A DNA stretch of 49,488 bases, from positions 1 through 49,488 of the forward strand of contig JAEZPN010000030.1 of NCBI GenBank assembly GCA_023413645.1, written 5' to 3'. This document shows positions 25,731 to 33,362 of the stretch, in pieces (the stretch's first letter is position 1; every line of letters starts with the position of its first letter). Source of the DNA: Bacteroidota bacterium (GTDB lineage: Bacteria; Bacteroidota; Bacteroidia; Bacteroidales; Rikenellaceae). The notes beneath the pieces were generated by a model. It saw nothing but the letters and a program-made list of their open reading frames with translations, searched no databases and was not told where the DNA came from. Made by a program: the position numbers and the translations under genes.

Positions 25731-25738
25731 TACCTTTG
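25731..25738 (+). promoter_or_regulatory. -7 promoter element for the Hdr-like operon
   Basis: TACCTTTG fits TAnnTTTG, and TTTG at 25711-25714 may serve as the -33 box with short spacing. Because it lies downstream of the ATG at 25714, it argues for the hdrC start at 25762. Confidence 0.5.
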
Positions 25739-25761
25739 CCTCGTCAAAAGTCCAAAGAATT

Positions 25762-26457
25762 ATGGGTAAATATTACGATATGCTTGCCGAGGATATACGC
25801 CTTGTTGAGGGCCTCAAGGCCTGCATGAATTGTGGCGTATGTACTGCGGTGTGTCCCGCGGCGGAGTTCTATAACTACGACCCTCGACAGATAGTTGTCA
25901 TTGTGCAAACGCGTGATGATGAGGAGATTGAGCGATTGCTCAAGAGCGATACTATATGGTATTGTGGCGAGTGTATGTCGTGCCGACCACGCTGTCCGCG
26001 AGGAAATACCCCCGGCTATGTAATCCAGGCGTTGCGCACACTTTCGCAGAGGCTTGGCTTTTTCACCGAGAGCGAGAAGGGGCGTCAGCAACTCGCCCTA
26101 AAGCGCCTTATTGGCGACAACATCCTCGCTACGGGCTATTGTCTCACGCCGCGCAATATTTTGCCGGAGTTGCACCCCGAGCAGGGTCCCGTGTGGGAGT
26201 GGATACACTCGAATGATGAGGCTATCTATGGCCGCTTCTCGGAGTGCTATCGCACGGAGGGTGCTGGTGCGCTACGCAAGATTGATGAGGAGTCGATGCG
26301 TGAGATACACCGCATCTTCGAGGTATCGGGCGGCAAGGTCTTCTACGACAACATTGAGGCGCACTCAGAGCGTAAGGCACGCGAGATGGGCTACGATGGT
26401 GCTACCCATGAATATATGATGGATACATATACGTTAAACTCTGAAAATCACTACTAA
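25762..26457 (+). CDS. HdrC-like ferredoxin subunit of an Hdr/Qmo-type complex
   Basis: 231 residues from MGKYYDML. The longer reading frame from 25714 would include the promoter element. Two complete [4Fe-4S] motifs are present, CMNCGVCTAVCP and CGECMSCRPRCP, with the HdrC spacing; a helical C-terminal part follows. Such subunits pass electrons between the flavin subunit HdrA and the catalytic HdrB. First gene of a five-gene run (HdrC, HdrB, HdrA, second ferredoxin, membrane HdrD-like), 4 nt before the next start. No sulfite- or sulfate-reduction genes are nearby, so the physiological partner is unknown. Confidence 0.85.
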   Translation: MGKYYDMLAEDIRLVEGLKACMNCGVCTAVCPAAEFYNYDPRQIVVIVQTRDDEEIERLLKSDTIWYCGECMSCRPRCPRGNTPGYVIQALRTLSQRLGFFTESEKGRQQLALKRLIGDNILATGYCLTPRNILPELHPEQGPVWEWIHSNDEAIYGRFSECYRTEGAGALRKIDEESMREIHRIFEVSGGKVFYDNIEAHSERKAREMGYDGATHEYMMDTYTLNSENHY

Positions 26458-26461
26458 AGGC

Positions 26462-27550
26462 ATGGCACGTAGAACATCATGGCAGGAGTATCAGAAGGAT
26501 ATCGCTGCAGATAGATACTACTATGCGCGTAGCTGTATACGCCAAAACTTCTTCCCCGGTAGCGAGTGGGCATTTCTCGATATCCTCGCCAACAAACTCG
26601 GCAAAGATATCTTCGATGACCCCTTGCATACCTCTTGCACAGGCATCGGCTATCACTCAGACGTGGTACCCCTCGAAACCATAATGACCGTCGTGGCGCG
26701 TCAGTTTTCGCTGATGGCTGAGGCGGGTTACGAGAACTTCGTGTCGTCGTGTATAACGTCGTTCGGCATCTACAACGAGGTGCTTGCGACATGGGAGGAG
26801 TTTCCCGAGACCGAGGAGCGCACACGCCGCTACTTGAAGGAGGCTACGGGCCGCGAGTTGGTAAAGCCTCGCTCCATAGCCCATACCTCGGATATTATCT
26901 TCTACCAGCGCGAGGCGATAGCGCGCAAGGCGAAGCATAGACTTATAAATAGGCATACGGGCGAGCCCCTCAGGGTGGTGGAGCATATTGGCTGCCACTA
27001 CGCAAAGATCTTCCCAAAATCGGGCATTGGAGGCTCGGAGTTCCCATACGTCTTGGCGGGCATGATCGAGGCGTGGGGTGGCGATGTTGTTGACTACCCC
27101 GAGCGCCGTCACTGCTGCGGCTTTGGCTTCCGCAACTACCTTGTGCAGGCAAACCGTGGCTCCTCTATCGCCAACTCACACAAGAAGTTAGAGAGCATGG
27201 CGCCCTACAAGCCCGATTTCATCGTGGCAAACTGTCCAGGTTGTGCCATGTTCCTCGATAAGTGGCAGTATGCCATTGCCGAGATGGATGGCATGGGCTA
27301 TGGCGCTGATGGTAAGGGTATCCCCGTCCTTACGTACGAGGAGATGGCGGGCTTGGTGCTCGGCTACGACCCCTGGCAGCTAGGCATGCAGTTCCACCAG
27401 GTAGATGTAGAGCCTCTGTTGGACAAGCTCGGCGTGGAGTATGACCCTGGTGCGAAGTATCTGGGTGCGAATGGTAAGTATATTGGTAAACCCGCGGATG
27501 CTGCAATCAACTGCCCCTCGCAGCGTCCCATATATGAGAGAAGAAAGTAG
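26462..27550 (+). CDS. HdrB-like CCG-domain subunit with atypical first cysteine cluster
   Basis: 362 residues. The second CCG half is intact: IGCHYAK, RRHCCGFGF and NCPGCAMF give C...CC...CxxC, the ligand set for the non-cubane [4Fe-4S] cluster of heterodisulfide reductase HdrB. The first half is unusual: Cys occur in RSCIRQN, TSCTGIGYH and SSCITSFG, but the paired CCG is replaced by CTG. Compared with typical HdrB (~290 residues) the protein is somewhat longer. In Hdr complexes this subunit carries the disulfide- or thiol-active site; here only one such site may be functional. It lies 4 nt after HdrC and 2 nt before HdrA. Confidence 0.82.
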   Translation: MARRTSWQEYQKDIAADRYYYARSCIRQNFFPGSEWAFLDILANKLGKDIFDDPLHTSCTGIGYHSDVVPLETIMTVVARQFSLMAEAGYENFVSSCITSFGIYNEVLATWEEFPETEERTRRYLKEATGRELVKPRSIAHTSDIIFYQREAIARKAKHRLINRHTGEPLRVVEHIGCHYAKIFPKSGIGGSEFPYVLAGMIEAWGGDVVDYPERRHCCGFGFRNYLVQANRGSSIANSHKKLESMAPYKPDFIVANCPGCAMFLDKWQYAIAEMDGMGYGADGKGIPVLTYEEMAGLVLGYDPWQLGMQFHQVDVEPLLDKLGVEYDPGAKYLGANGKYIGKPADAAINCPSQRPIYERRK

Positions 27551-27552
27551 TT

Positions 27553-28575
27553 ATGGCATATAGGGTAGTTATCGTAGGTGGCGGTGCTGCGGGCATGCAG
27601 ACGGCCATAGAACTTAAGTCTCGAGGCATCGAGCCCATCATCGTGGAGCGCGACATAGAGCTCGGCGGTAAGGCGCGCGGATGGTACAAACTATTCCCCA
27701 CCTTTACCTATGCGAAGGATGTGATGCGTCCTCTGGCTCAGCATGTTAAGGATATGCACATACGTTGCTTCTATGGTCAGGAGGTGACGCAGATTGCCCC
27801 CGATGGCGTTATGCTTCGCTCCGAGGAGCGCATACCCGCCGATGCTGTGGTTGTGGCTACGGGTTTCACACTCTTCGATGCCCACCGCAAGCAGGAGTAT
27901 GGCTATGGTCTCTACGATAATGTCGTCACGTCGGTTGACCTCGAACGTATGATGATTGGTGGTAAGGTTACGCTCGCCGATGGCTCGGAGCCTAAGCGCA
28001 TTGCGATACTTCACTGCGTAGGTTCGCGCGACGAGAAGGTGGGGCAGAAGCACTGCTCGAAGGTGTGCTGCATAACGGGTGTAAAGCAGGCCATAGAACT
28101 CAAAGAGATGTATCCTACGGCAGACGTCTTTAACTTCTACATGGATATCCGCATGTTTGGTCCTGGTTACGAGGAACTATACCGCGAGGCGCAGGAGAGG
28201 TATAACGTGCACTTCGTACGAGGCCGCATCTCGGAGGCTGCCGAGACCATAAACAAGCAGATACAGATAAAGGCCGAGGATACGCTTACGGGGCGTCCAC
28301 TGCGCATGACCGTAGATATGCTCGTTCTGCTTGTCGGCATGAGTGCCAACTACGATAACCCTCAGCTTGCGGCATCTGCGGGACTTACGCTCGCACCAAA
28401 TGGCTACTTCAAGGCGCGCGATTCGTTCCTTGGCGTGGTGCATAGCGAGAGGGAGGGTATCTTCTTCGCGGGCACGGCAACTGCACCCAAGAGCCTCGCC
28501 GACACGCTTGCCGAAGCATCGCTAACAGCCTCAGCTGTAGATGCCTACCTCAAGGATAAGTTTAACGTAAAGTAG
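27553..28575 (+). CDS. HdrA/QmoA-like FAD-binding subunit
   Basis: 340 residues. The N-terminal FAD-binding Rossmann motif VVIVGGGAAGMQTA places GxGxxG at about 9-14. The Hdr-specific cysteine block is CVGSRDE ... HCSKVCC, i.e. C-x12-C-x3-CC, which in HdrA binds an additional iron-sulfur cluster. The second nucleotide segment ends with GIFFAGTATAPKSLADT. The protein is short: the thioredoxin-like and C-terminal ferredoxin domains of methanogen HdrA are absent, so it resembles the compact HdrA/QmoA forms. Expected to be the flavin site, possibly bifurcating or confurcating in other systems; here that is not established. The electron donor is not encoded nearby. Confidence 0.88.
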   Translation: MAYRVVIVGGGAAGMQTAIELKSRGIEPIIVERDIELGGKARGWYKLFPTFTYAKDVMRPLAQHVKDMHIRCFYGQEVTQIAPDGVMLRSEERIPADAVVVATGFTLFDAHRKQEYGYGLYDNVVTSVDLERMMIGGKVTLADGSEPKRIAILHCVGSRDEKVGQKHCSKVCCITGVKQAIELKEMYPTADVFNFYMDIRMFGPGYEELYREAQERYNVHFVRGRISEAAETINKQIQIKAEDTLTGRPLRMTVDMLVLLVGMSANYDNPQLAASAGLTLAPNGYFKARDSFLGVVHSEREGIFFAGTATAPKSLADTLAEASLTASAVDAYLKDKFNVK

Positions 28576-28582
28576 TAGCGCT

Positions 28583-28918
28583 ATGCGTAACATCGTATTT
28601 GGATATGGCATCAGTCGCCCGCGTGTTATAGACATGGATAATAACGATCTGCGTAAGAGTAGGGATATCATCGCCGAGATGCCCGAGTTGCAGGCCTGCA
28701 TAGGCTGTGGCTCGTGCACGGCCTCATGCACGGCGGGAAGGCTCACCGACTTCAACTTCCGCAAGCTACACACTGCGGTGCGCCGTGGTGAGTATAAGGG
28801 TGTCTACGCCGAGTTGAGCAAGTGCATGCTCTGCGGTAAGTGCCGCTTGGTGTGCCCACGTGGTATCAACACGCGTGCCCTTGTGATGCTTATAAAGCGC
28901 CGACTTGGTGACTTCTAA
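28583..28918 (+). CDS. Second HdrC-like two-cluster ferredoxin protein
   Basis: 111 residues with two full [4Fe-4S] motifs, CIGCGSCTASCT and CMLCGKCRLVCP, separated by about 40 residues, the HdrC arrangement. A basic N-terminus precedes them. It lies 7 nt after the HdrA gene and 12 nt before the membrane HdrD-like gene, so it likely wires the soluble HdrABC part to the membrane subunit. Two HdrC-type proteins in one operon are consistent with a larger complex in which one is core and one is linker; that arrangement is inferred. Confidence 0.8.
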   Translation: MRNIVFGYGISRPRVIDMDNNDLRKSRDIIAEMPELQACIGCGSCTASCTAGRLTDFNFRKLHTAVRRGEYKGVYAELSKCMLCGKCRLVCPRGINTRALVMLIKRRLGDF

Positions 28919-28930
28919 AGACTTGATACT

Positions 28931-30733
28931 ATGGAGGATATGCTAATATATTTCGAACCATTCACGTTCCCCTTTGTTGTGGGTTCACTCTTTATGTTTG
29001 CTGTCATTGCCCTTAAGTGGTCGCTGTGGCTGTTGCGCCTACCGAGGGTTGACCGCGTGAAGATTCGTCGTGGACTCTTTACGCGCCAGACGCTCCTCGG
29101 AGCGTGGGAGGTGGTGCGTGAGTCACTGCTCCACGTCCGCATATTCCGCACTAACCCTCTGCTTGGATATATGCACGCCTCGCTCGCTTTCGGCTGGTTT
29201 CTGCTTATCGTGGTGGGGTGGGTGGAGACCGCTGTCTATCTCGGCATCAAACCCATACCTTTGCAGGGTCATGTCTTCTTTAAGTACTTCGCTCCGTACC
29301 TAAACTTAGATGCGCATTATCCTATATTTGAACATGTTATGGATGCGCTTTTGTTGGTTGTGCTCGTAGGCGTAGGCCTCGCCCTATTTAAGCGTCTGCG
29401 CTCATCGGTTATGGGCATGCGCCGCACCACGAAGCATGTGCTCTTCGATAGGGTGGCACTCACCGCACTGTGGTTTATCTTCCCTGCGCGCCTTGTTGCC
29501 GAGAGCCTCACGGTGGCGGTGCATGGTGGCGGCGGCTTCCTCACTGGAACACTTGGAACCTTTCTCGCGAAGCATTTGCCCTATGAGGTTATCGAGATGC
29601 TATATCCGCAGTCGTGGTGGTTCTACTCCGTGGTGCTTGGCATCTTCTTCGTGGCACTGCCCTTCTCGCGATATATGCACATCTTTACGGAGATACCCCT
29701 CATCTTCCTGCGTCGCTGGTCGCTGAACCCCACCAAGGAGCGTAAGTCGTACGACAACTTCGAGGTCGAGGCATGCTCGCGCTGCGGAATATGTATCGAC
29801 CCATGTCAGCTGCAAGCCGACCTCGGTATAAACGACACGCAGTCAGTATATTATCTGCGCGATAGGCGATACAATATGCTCTCGATGAAGATCGCAAACA
29901 ACTGCCTGATGTGTGGTCGCTGCGAGGTGGCATGCCCCGTGGGTATCAACCTTAACACCCTGCGCCTAAACTCGCGTGCTCAGCGCCGTAATATCCCCAA
30001 TGAGGGTCGTTACCGCTACCTTAAAGGTATAGACCCCTCGTCGGGAGCAGGCCGTGTGGGCTACTTCGCCGGATGTATGACCTCGCTGACACCTGCTGTG
30101 CAGCGCTCTATGGAGCGTATATTTGCTGCTGCGGGGGTAGATGTGTGGTATGCTGATAGAGATGGTGGCGTCTGCTGCGGTAGGCCCCTTATGCTCTCGG
30201 GCGAGACAGATGCCGCACACAAGATGGTGGAGTGCAACCGCGCACTCTTCCGTAAGCACGAGATAGAGACACTCGTGACATCGTGCCCCATATGCCTTAA
30301 GGTCTTTCGTGAGGAGTATAACCTCGAGGGTATCGAGGTGCTCCACCACACCGAGTATATCGCCCGCCTAATCTCCTCTGGCGAGATAACCCTCGCGCGC
30401 GATACATATGTATATACATACCACGACCCTTGCGAACTTGGCCGCGGATGTGGTATATACGATGCTCCACGCACCGTGATAGCTGCTGTGGGTACGCTCG
30501 TTGAGCCAGCGCATAACCGACGTAACGCTCTCTGCTGTGGCGGATCTTTGGCGAATACGGTGATAAACGATGGCCAGCAGTACCGCATTGCGGAGCGCAT
30601 GACAGCAGAACTCGAGGCTACGCAATGTGACACAATCGTCACCGCCTGCCCGCTATGCAATAAGAGCATCGCACGTGCCTCACATTGCCCAACGCACGAC
30701 ATTGCCGAGATAGTGGCAAAAAATATTTTGTAG
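28931..30733 (+). CDS. Membrane-anchored HdrD/DsrK-like iron-sulfur protein (cytochrome b-like N-terminus)
   Basis: 600 residues. The first ~270 hold about five membrane helices with several His (HASLAF, HVFFKYF, HYPIFEHVMD), similar to the b-type anchors of HdrE/NarI/DsrM proteins. Then come two [4Fe-4S] motifs (CSRCGICIDPC and CLMCGRCEVACP) and two complete CCG domains: GCMTS, VCCGRP, CPIC; and DPCELGRGCG, LCCGGS, ACPLC. This fuses an HdrE-like membrane part to an HdrD-like catalytic part. Expected to exchange electrons between quinol and a disulfide or the HdrABC-like partners encoded upstream. It ends the operon; a TTTG/TATCTTTG promoter for the tRNA follows. Confidence 0.85.
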   Translation: MEDMLIYFEPFTFPFVVGSLFMFAVIALKWSLWLLRLPRVDRVKIRRGLFTRQTLLGAWEVVRESLLHVRIFRTNPLLGYMHASLAFGWFLLIVVGWVETAVYLGIKPIPLQGHVFFKYFAPYLNLDAHYPIFEHVMDALLLVVLVGVGLALFKRLRSSVMGMRRTTKHVLFDRVALTALWFIFPARLVAESLTVAVHGGGGFLTGTLGTFLAKHLPYEVIEMLYPQSWWFYSVVLGIFFVALPFSRYMHIFTEIPLIFLRRWSLNPTKERKSYDNFEVEACSRCGICIDPCQLQADLGINDTQSVYYLRDRRYNMLSMKIANNCLMCGRCEVACPVGINLNTLRLNSRAQRRNIPNEGRYRYLKGIDPSSGAGRVGYFAGCMTSLTPAVQRSMERIFAAAGVDVWYADRDGGVCCGRPLMLSGETDAAHKMVECNRALFRKHEIETLVTSCPICLKVFREEYNLEGIEVLHHTEYIARLISSGEITLARDTYVYTYHDPCELGRGCGIYDAPRTVIAAVGTLVEPAHNRRNALCCGGSLANTVINDGQQYRIAERMTAELEATQCDTIVTACPLCNKSIARASHCPTHDIAEIVAKNIL

Positions 30734-30803
30734 TCTTACTTACTGAATACCAGTGCTTTGGCGTTTGGGTTATTTAAAATATTTAAAATAATTTACAAAA
30801 ATA

Positions 30804-30835
30804 TTTGGAAGTACGGGAAAAATGCGCTATCTTTG
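30804..30835 (+). promoter_or_regulatory. Promoter of the initiator tRNA gene
   Basis: TTTG (30804-30807) and TATCTTTG (30828-30835) with a 20-nt spacer, an almost ideal Bacteroidales -33/-7 pair. The tRNA starts 48 nt further on. Confidence 0.75.
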
Positions 30836-30882
30836 CACTCGCAAATAAGGAAAATCGGTCGGTTGACCATTTGACGATACAT

Positions 30883-30955
30883 CGCGGGGTAGAGCAGTTG
30901 GCAGCTCGTCGGGCTCATAACCCGGAGGTCGGAGGTTCGAGTCCTCCCCCCGCTA
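30883..30955 (+). tRNA. Initiator tRNA-fMet (CAT anticodon)
   Basis: 73 nt without encoded CCA. Acceptor CGCGGGG/CCCCGCT leaves position 1-72 as a C-T mismatch. D stem GAGC/GCTC has A11-T24. The anticodon stem ends in GGG/CCC around loop CTCATAA. T arm is GGAGG TTCGAGT CCTCC. Unpaired 1-72, A11-U24 and three G-C pairs below the anticodon loop are bacterial initiator hallmarks. Start and end were derived from base pairing. Confidence 0.93.
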
Positions 30956-31155
30956 CTACAACAGGAGAAACAGCAATGTTTCTCCTGTTTTCGTTTGCGG
31001 GGGTCGGCCTCGAACGGCTCATATCTACAATCCACCCAAACCCTCCTTTGATAAGGAGGGCTTGTGGCAAGACCTTGTCTTGCATTGCTTCGCAATCTGA
31101 AACACAGCCACATAGTCGTGGAGAAATCGGTTAGAAATTTCGATGTGGAGTCCTA
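30956..31155 (+). repeat. Tandem ~200-bp repeat, unit 1
   Basis: Begins CTACAACAGGAGAAACAG directly at the tRNA 3' end. It contains a terminator-like hairpin (ACAGGAGAAACA/TGTTTCTCCTGT then TTTTCGTTT), a CCCTCCTTTGATAAGGAGGG hairpin and GCAAGACCTTGTCTTGC. Next unit starts 200 nt later. Confidence 0.85.
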
Positions 31156-31352
31156 CTACAACAGGAGAAACAGTGTTTCTCCTGTTTTCGTTTGCGGGGG
31201 TCGGTCTCGAACGGTTCATATCTACAATCCCTCCAAACCTCCCTTTGATAAGGGAGGCTTGTGGCAAGACTCTGTCTTGCATTGCTTCGCAATCTGAAAC
31301 ACAGTCACATAGTCGTGGAGAAATCGGTTAGAAATTTCAATGTGGAGTCCTA
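31156..31352 (+). repeat. Tandem ~200-bp repeat, unit 2
   Basis: Same order of three hairpins as unit 1, with small indels (CAGTG for CAGCAATG; one extra C/G in the CCTCCC hairpin). Period to unit 3 is 197 nt. Preceded by GAGTCCTA, which resembles a shortened tRNA 3' end. Confidence 0.85.
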
Positions 31353-31492
31353 CTACAACAGGAGAAACAGTATGTTTCTCCTGTTTTTCGTTGCGGGGGT
31401 CGGCCTCGAACGGCTCATATCTACAATCCCTCCAAACCTCCCTTTGATAAGGGAGGCTTGTGGCAAGACTTTGTCTTGCATTGCTTCGCAAT
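31353..31492 (+). repeat. Tandem ~200-bp repeat, unit 3 (truncated)
   Basis: Matches units 1-2 up to TGCTTCGCAAT (ends 31492), then diverges. The repeated coding-like frame across all three units has no start-site or family support and is judged noncoding. Confidence 0.85.
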
Positions 31493-31560
31493 AGTTATAG
31501 TTGCCTCGAGGGCAAAGTTTTATTCTATTCTCTTCTATTTCATGCCTTATATATCGTTCA

Positions 31561-31592
31561 GGGGCGTGGCATGGTTTGTGCCCCCATTGGGG
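31561..31592 (+). promoter_or_regulatory. Alternative hairpins in the gadB leader
   Basis: GGGGC (31561-31565) can pair with GCCCC (31580-31584), or the same C-run can pair with GGGG at 31589-31592 across ATT. The two are mutually exclusive and lie 28 nt before gadB. Confidence 0.25.
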
Positions 31593-31619
31593 TGTACATA
31601 ACTTATAAACCTTTTACCT

Positions 31620-33029
31620 ATGAACGAAAAAAAATGCTCTACGGCCACAGCGGCTGTATACGGCTCGGAGGAGATGCTCCGCCCCGCGCCAACAACAACA
31701 ATCCCCGAGGAGATGACAATGCCCGAAATCGCATACCGCATGGTAAAGGATGAGGCGGCAATCGAGACGCAGCCACAGCTAAACCTCGCGACATTCGTCA
31801 CAACCTACATGGATGACCATGCAACACGTCTGATGAACGAGGCGATTGCCATCAACTACATCGACCAGACGGAGTATCCACGCGTTGCGGTGATGGCGGC
31901 GCGATGTATAAACATCATCGCAAACCTCTGGCATAGCCCCGAGACCAGTGAATCGAAGACCGGTGCCCTCGGCATTGGCTCCTCGGAGGCCTGCATGCTC
32001 GGCGGCGTCTCAGCATGGCTACGCTGGCGTCACCGCCGCATGAAGGAGGGTAAGCCCGTTGACAAGCCCAACCTCGTGATAAGCACTGGCTTGCAGGTGG
32101 TGTGGGAGAAGTTCTGTAAACTTTGGCAGATAGAGCTCCGCCAGGTGCCCCTAACACGCGAGAAGCGCACGCTCTGCCCCGAGGATGCCATTAAGCTATG
32201 CGACGAGAACACCATCTGCGTAGTGGGCATTGCGGGTGTCACATGGACAGGTCTCAACGACGACATCGAGGCGTTGGACAAGGCGCTTGACAAGTATAAC
32301 GCACACACGGGTCACAACATCCCCATCCACGTGGATGGCGCGTCGGGTGGTTTCATCCTCCCCTTTATCAAGCCGCACCACAAGTGGGACTTTAGGCTTA
32401 AGTGGGTGGTGTCAATCTCGACATCGGGACACAAGTTCGGTCTCGTATATCCAGGTCTCGGCTGGGTGGTATGGCGCGACAAGAGCTACTTGCCCGAGGA
32501 GATGAGCTTCTCGGTGAACTACCTCGGTGCTGAAGTTACGCAGGTGGGTCTCAACTTCTCGCGCCCCGCAGCGCAGATACTCGGTCAGTACTACAACTTC
32601 ATACGCCTCGGCCGCAAGGGCTACGAGAGCATACACAACAACTCGATGGAGATTGCTAAGTACTGCCACAAGCGCATCGGCGAGATGCCCTGCTTCCAGA
32701 ACTACTCAGATGAGGTTGTAAACCCGTTGTTTGTGTGGATGATGAACGACAACTACAACAAGACGGCGAAGTGGACGCTCTACGACCTCCAGGCGCGCTT
32801 GCAGCAGTCAGGATGGATGGTGCCCGCGTACTCCATGCCTAAGAGCATCGAGGATATGATAGTTATGCGCATCGTGGTGCGCCAGGGCATGTCGCGCGAT
32901 ATGGCCGATATGTTGCTCCGCGATATTGAGGATGCAGTCAAGGAACTCGATGCGTTGAAGTACCCCACAACCTCGCGCCTCGCCTACGAGAAGCAGGAGG
33001 CACAGCTTGGTAAGGTATTTACCCACTAA
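31620..33029 (+). CDS. gadB: Glutamate decarboxylase (PLP-dependent)
   Basis: 469 residues, about the length of E. coli GadB (466). Converts glutamate to GABA and CO2, consuming a cytoplasmic proton, an acid-resistance reaction. The PLP lysine is Lys272 in STSGHKFG. Other family blocks include SSEACMLGG, GVTWTG and PIHVDGASGGFILPF, which contains the cofactor-stacking Asp. The C-terminus (GKVFTH) resembles the pH-sensing tail of E. coli GadB. No glutamate/GABA antiporter gene is present in the window, so GABA export must be encoded elsewhere. A clear terminator follows at 33038-33068. The gene stands alone after the tRNA repeats. Confidence 0.95.
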   Translation: MNEKKCSTATAAVYGSEEMLRPAPTTTIPEEMTMPEIAYRMVKDEAAIETQPQLNLATFVTTYMDDHATRLMNEAIAINYIDQTEYPRVAVMAARCINIIANLWHSPETSESKTGALGIGSSEACMLGGVSAWLRWRHRRMKEGKPVDKPNLVISTGLQVVWEKFCKLWQIELRQVPLTREKRTLCPEDAIKLCDENTICVVGIAGVTWTGLNDDIEALDKALDKYNAHTGHNIPIHVDGASGGFILPFIKPHHKWDFRLKWVVSISTSGHKFGLVYPGLGWVVWRDKSYLPEEMSFSVNYLGAEVTQVGLNFSRPAAQILGQYYNFIRLGRKGYESIHNNSMEIAKYCHKRIGEMPCFQNYSDEVVNPLFVWMMNDNYNKTAKWTLYDLQARLQQSGWMVPAYSMPKSIEDMIVMRIVVRQGMSRDMADMLLRDIEDAVKELDALKYPTTSRLAYEKQEAQLGKVFTH

Positions 33030-33037
33030 CAAAGAGG

Positions 33038-33068
33038 GTCCCGATTCGAAGTCGGGACTTTTATTTTA
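33038..33068 (+). terminator. Terminator of gadB
   Basis: GTCCCGA/TCGGGAC stem (33038-33058), then TTTTATTTTA. Confidence 0.85.
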
Positions 33069-33110
33069 TCTTGCTCGAAAACGGATTGGGTCTGAAGCAC
33101 ACTGACCCAA

Positions 33111-33232
33111 TTTCTTGTCAGAGTGGTGCAGATGTGGCGCTGACACGAAAAAAGTCGGATGGGATATACTTAGCGTATCTCCCATTCGCCTTTTTGACTG
33201 AAGTGTCGCAGATGCGCCACTATCACAAGAAA
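33111..33232 (-). repeat. Composite palindromic repeat, copy E (reverse orientation)
   Basis: Arms TTTCTTGTCAGAGTGG and GCCACTATCACAAGAAA; core hairpin 33147-33195 (GTCGGATGGGATATAC ... GTATCTCCCATTCGCC). Orientation is given by the arms: GTGATA on one side, CTGACA on the other. Confidence 0.82.
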
Positions 33233-33234
33233 AT

Positions 33235-33360
33235 AATTTTTGATTAGAAGGGGTTAGATTTGGCCTCGACATGAAAATGCCACCGATGGGACGTACTTGT
33301 GTACGTCCCATTGGTGGCATTGATTGAGAGGTCGAAGATGACCTCTTATAGTCGAAAATT
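33235..33360 (-). repeat. Composite palindromic repeat, copy F (reverse orientation)
   Basis: Core hairpin 33276-33321 with a perfect AATGCCACC/GGTGGCATT stem and ATGGGACGTAC/GTACGTCCCAT. Inner arms GGCCTCGACATGAAAAT and TTGATTGAGAGGTCGA are the reverse complement of copy B. Outer arms are decayed. Confidence 0.82.
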
Positions 33361-33362
33361 AA

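Noticed and set aside
25714..25761. Upstream start for the HdrC-like protein
   Set aside because: The 16 extra codons contain the TACCTTTG promoter element and look unlike the family N-terminus.
30883..31492. Integration (att) site at the tRNA with an integrated element
   Set aside because: No integrase, and the repeated tRNA-end fragment is only about 7 nt; the array is better explained as tandem duplication.
30805..31494. Similar short reading frames repeated after tRNA-fMet (containing GVGLERLISTI)
   Set aside because: They arise because the ~200-bp noncoding unit is repeated; they run through the tRNA and terminator hairpins, and have no ribosome-binding site or protein family.
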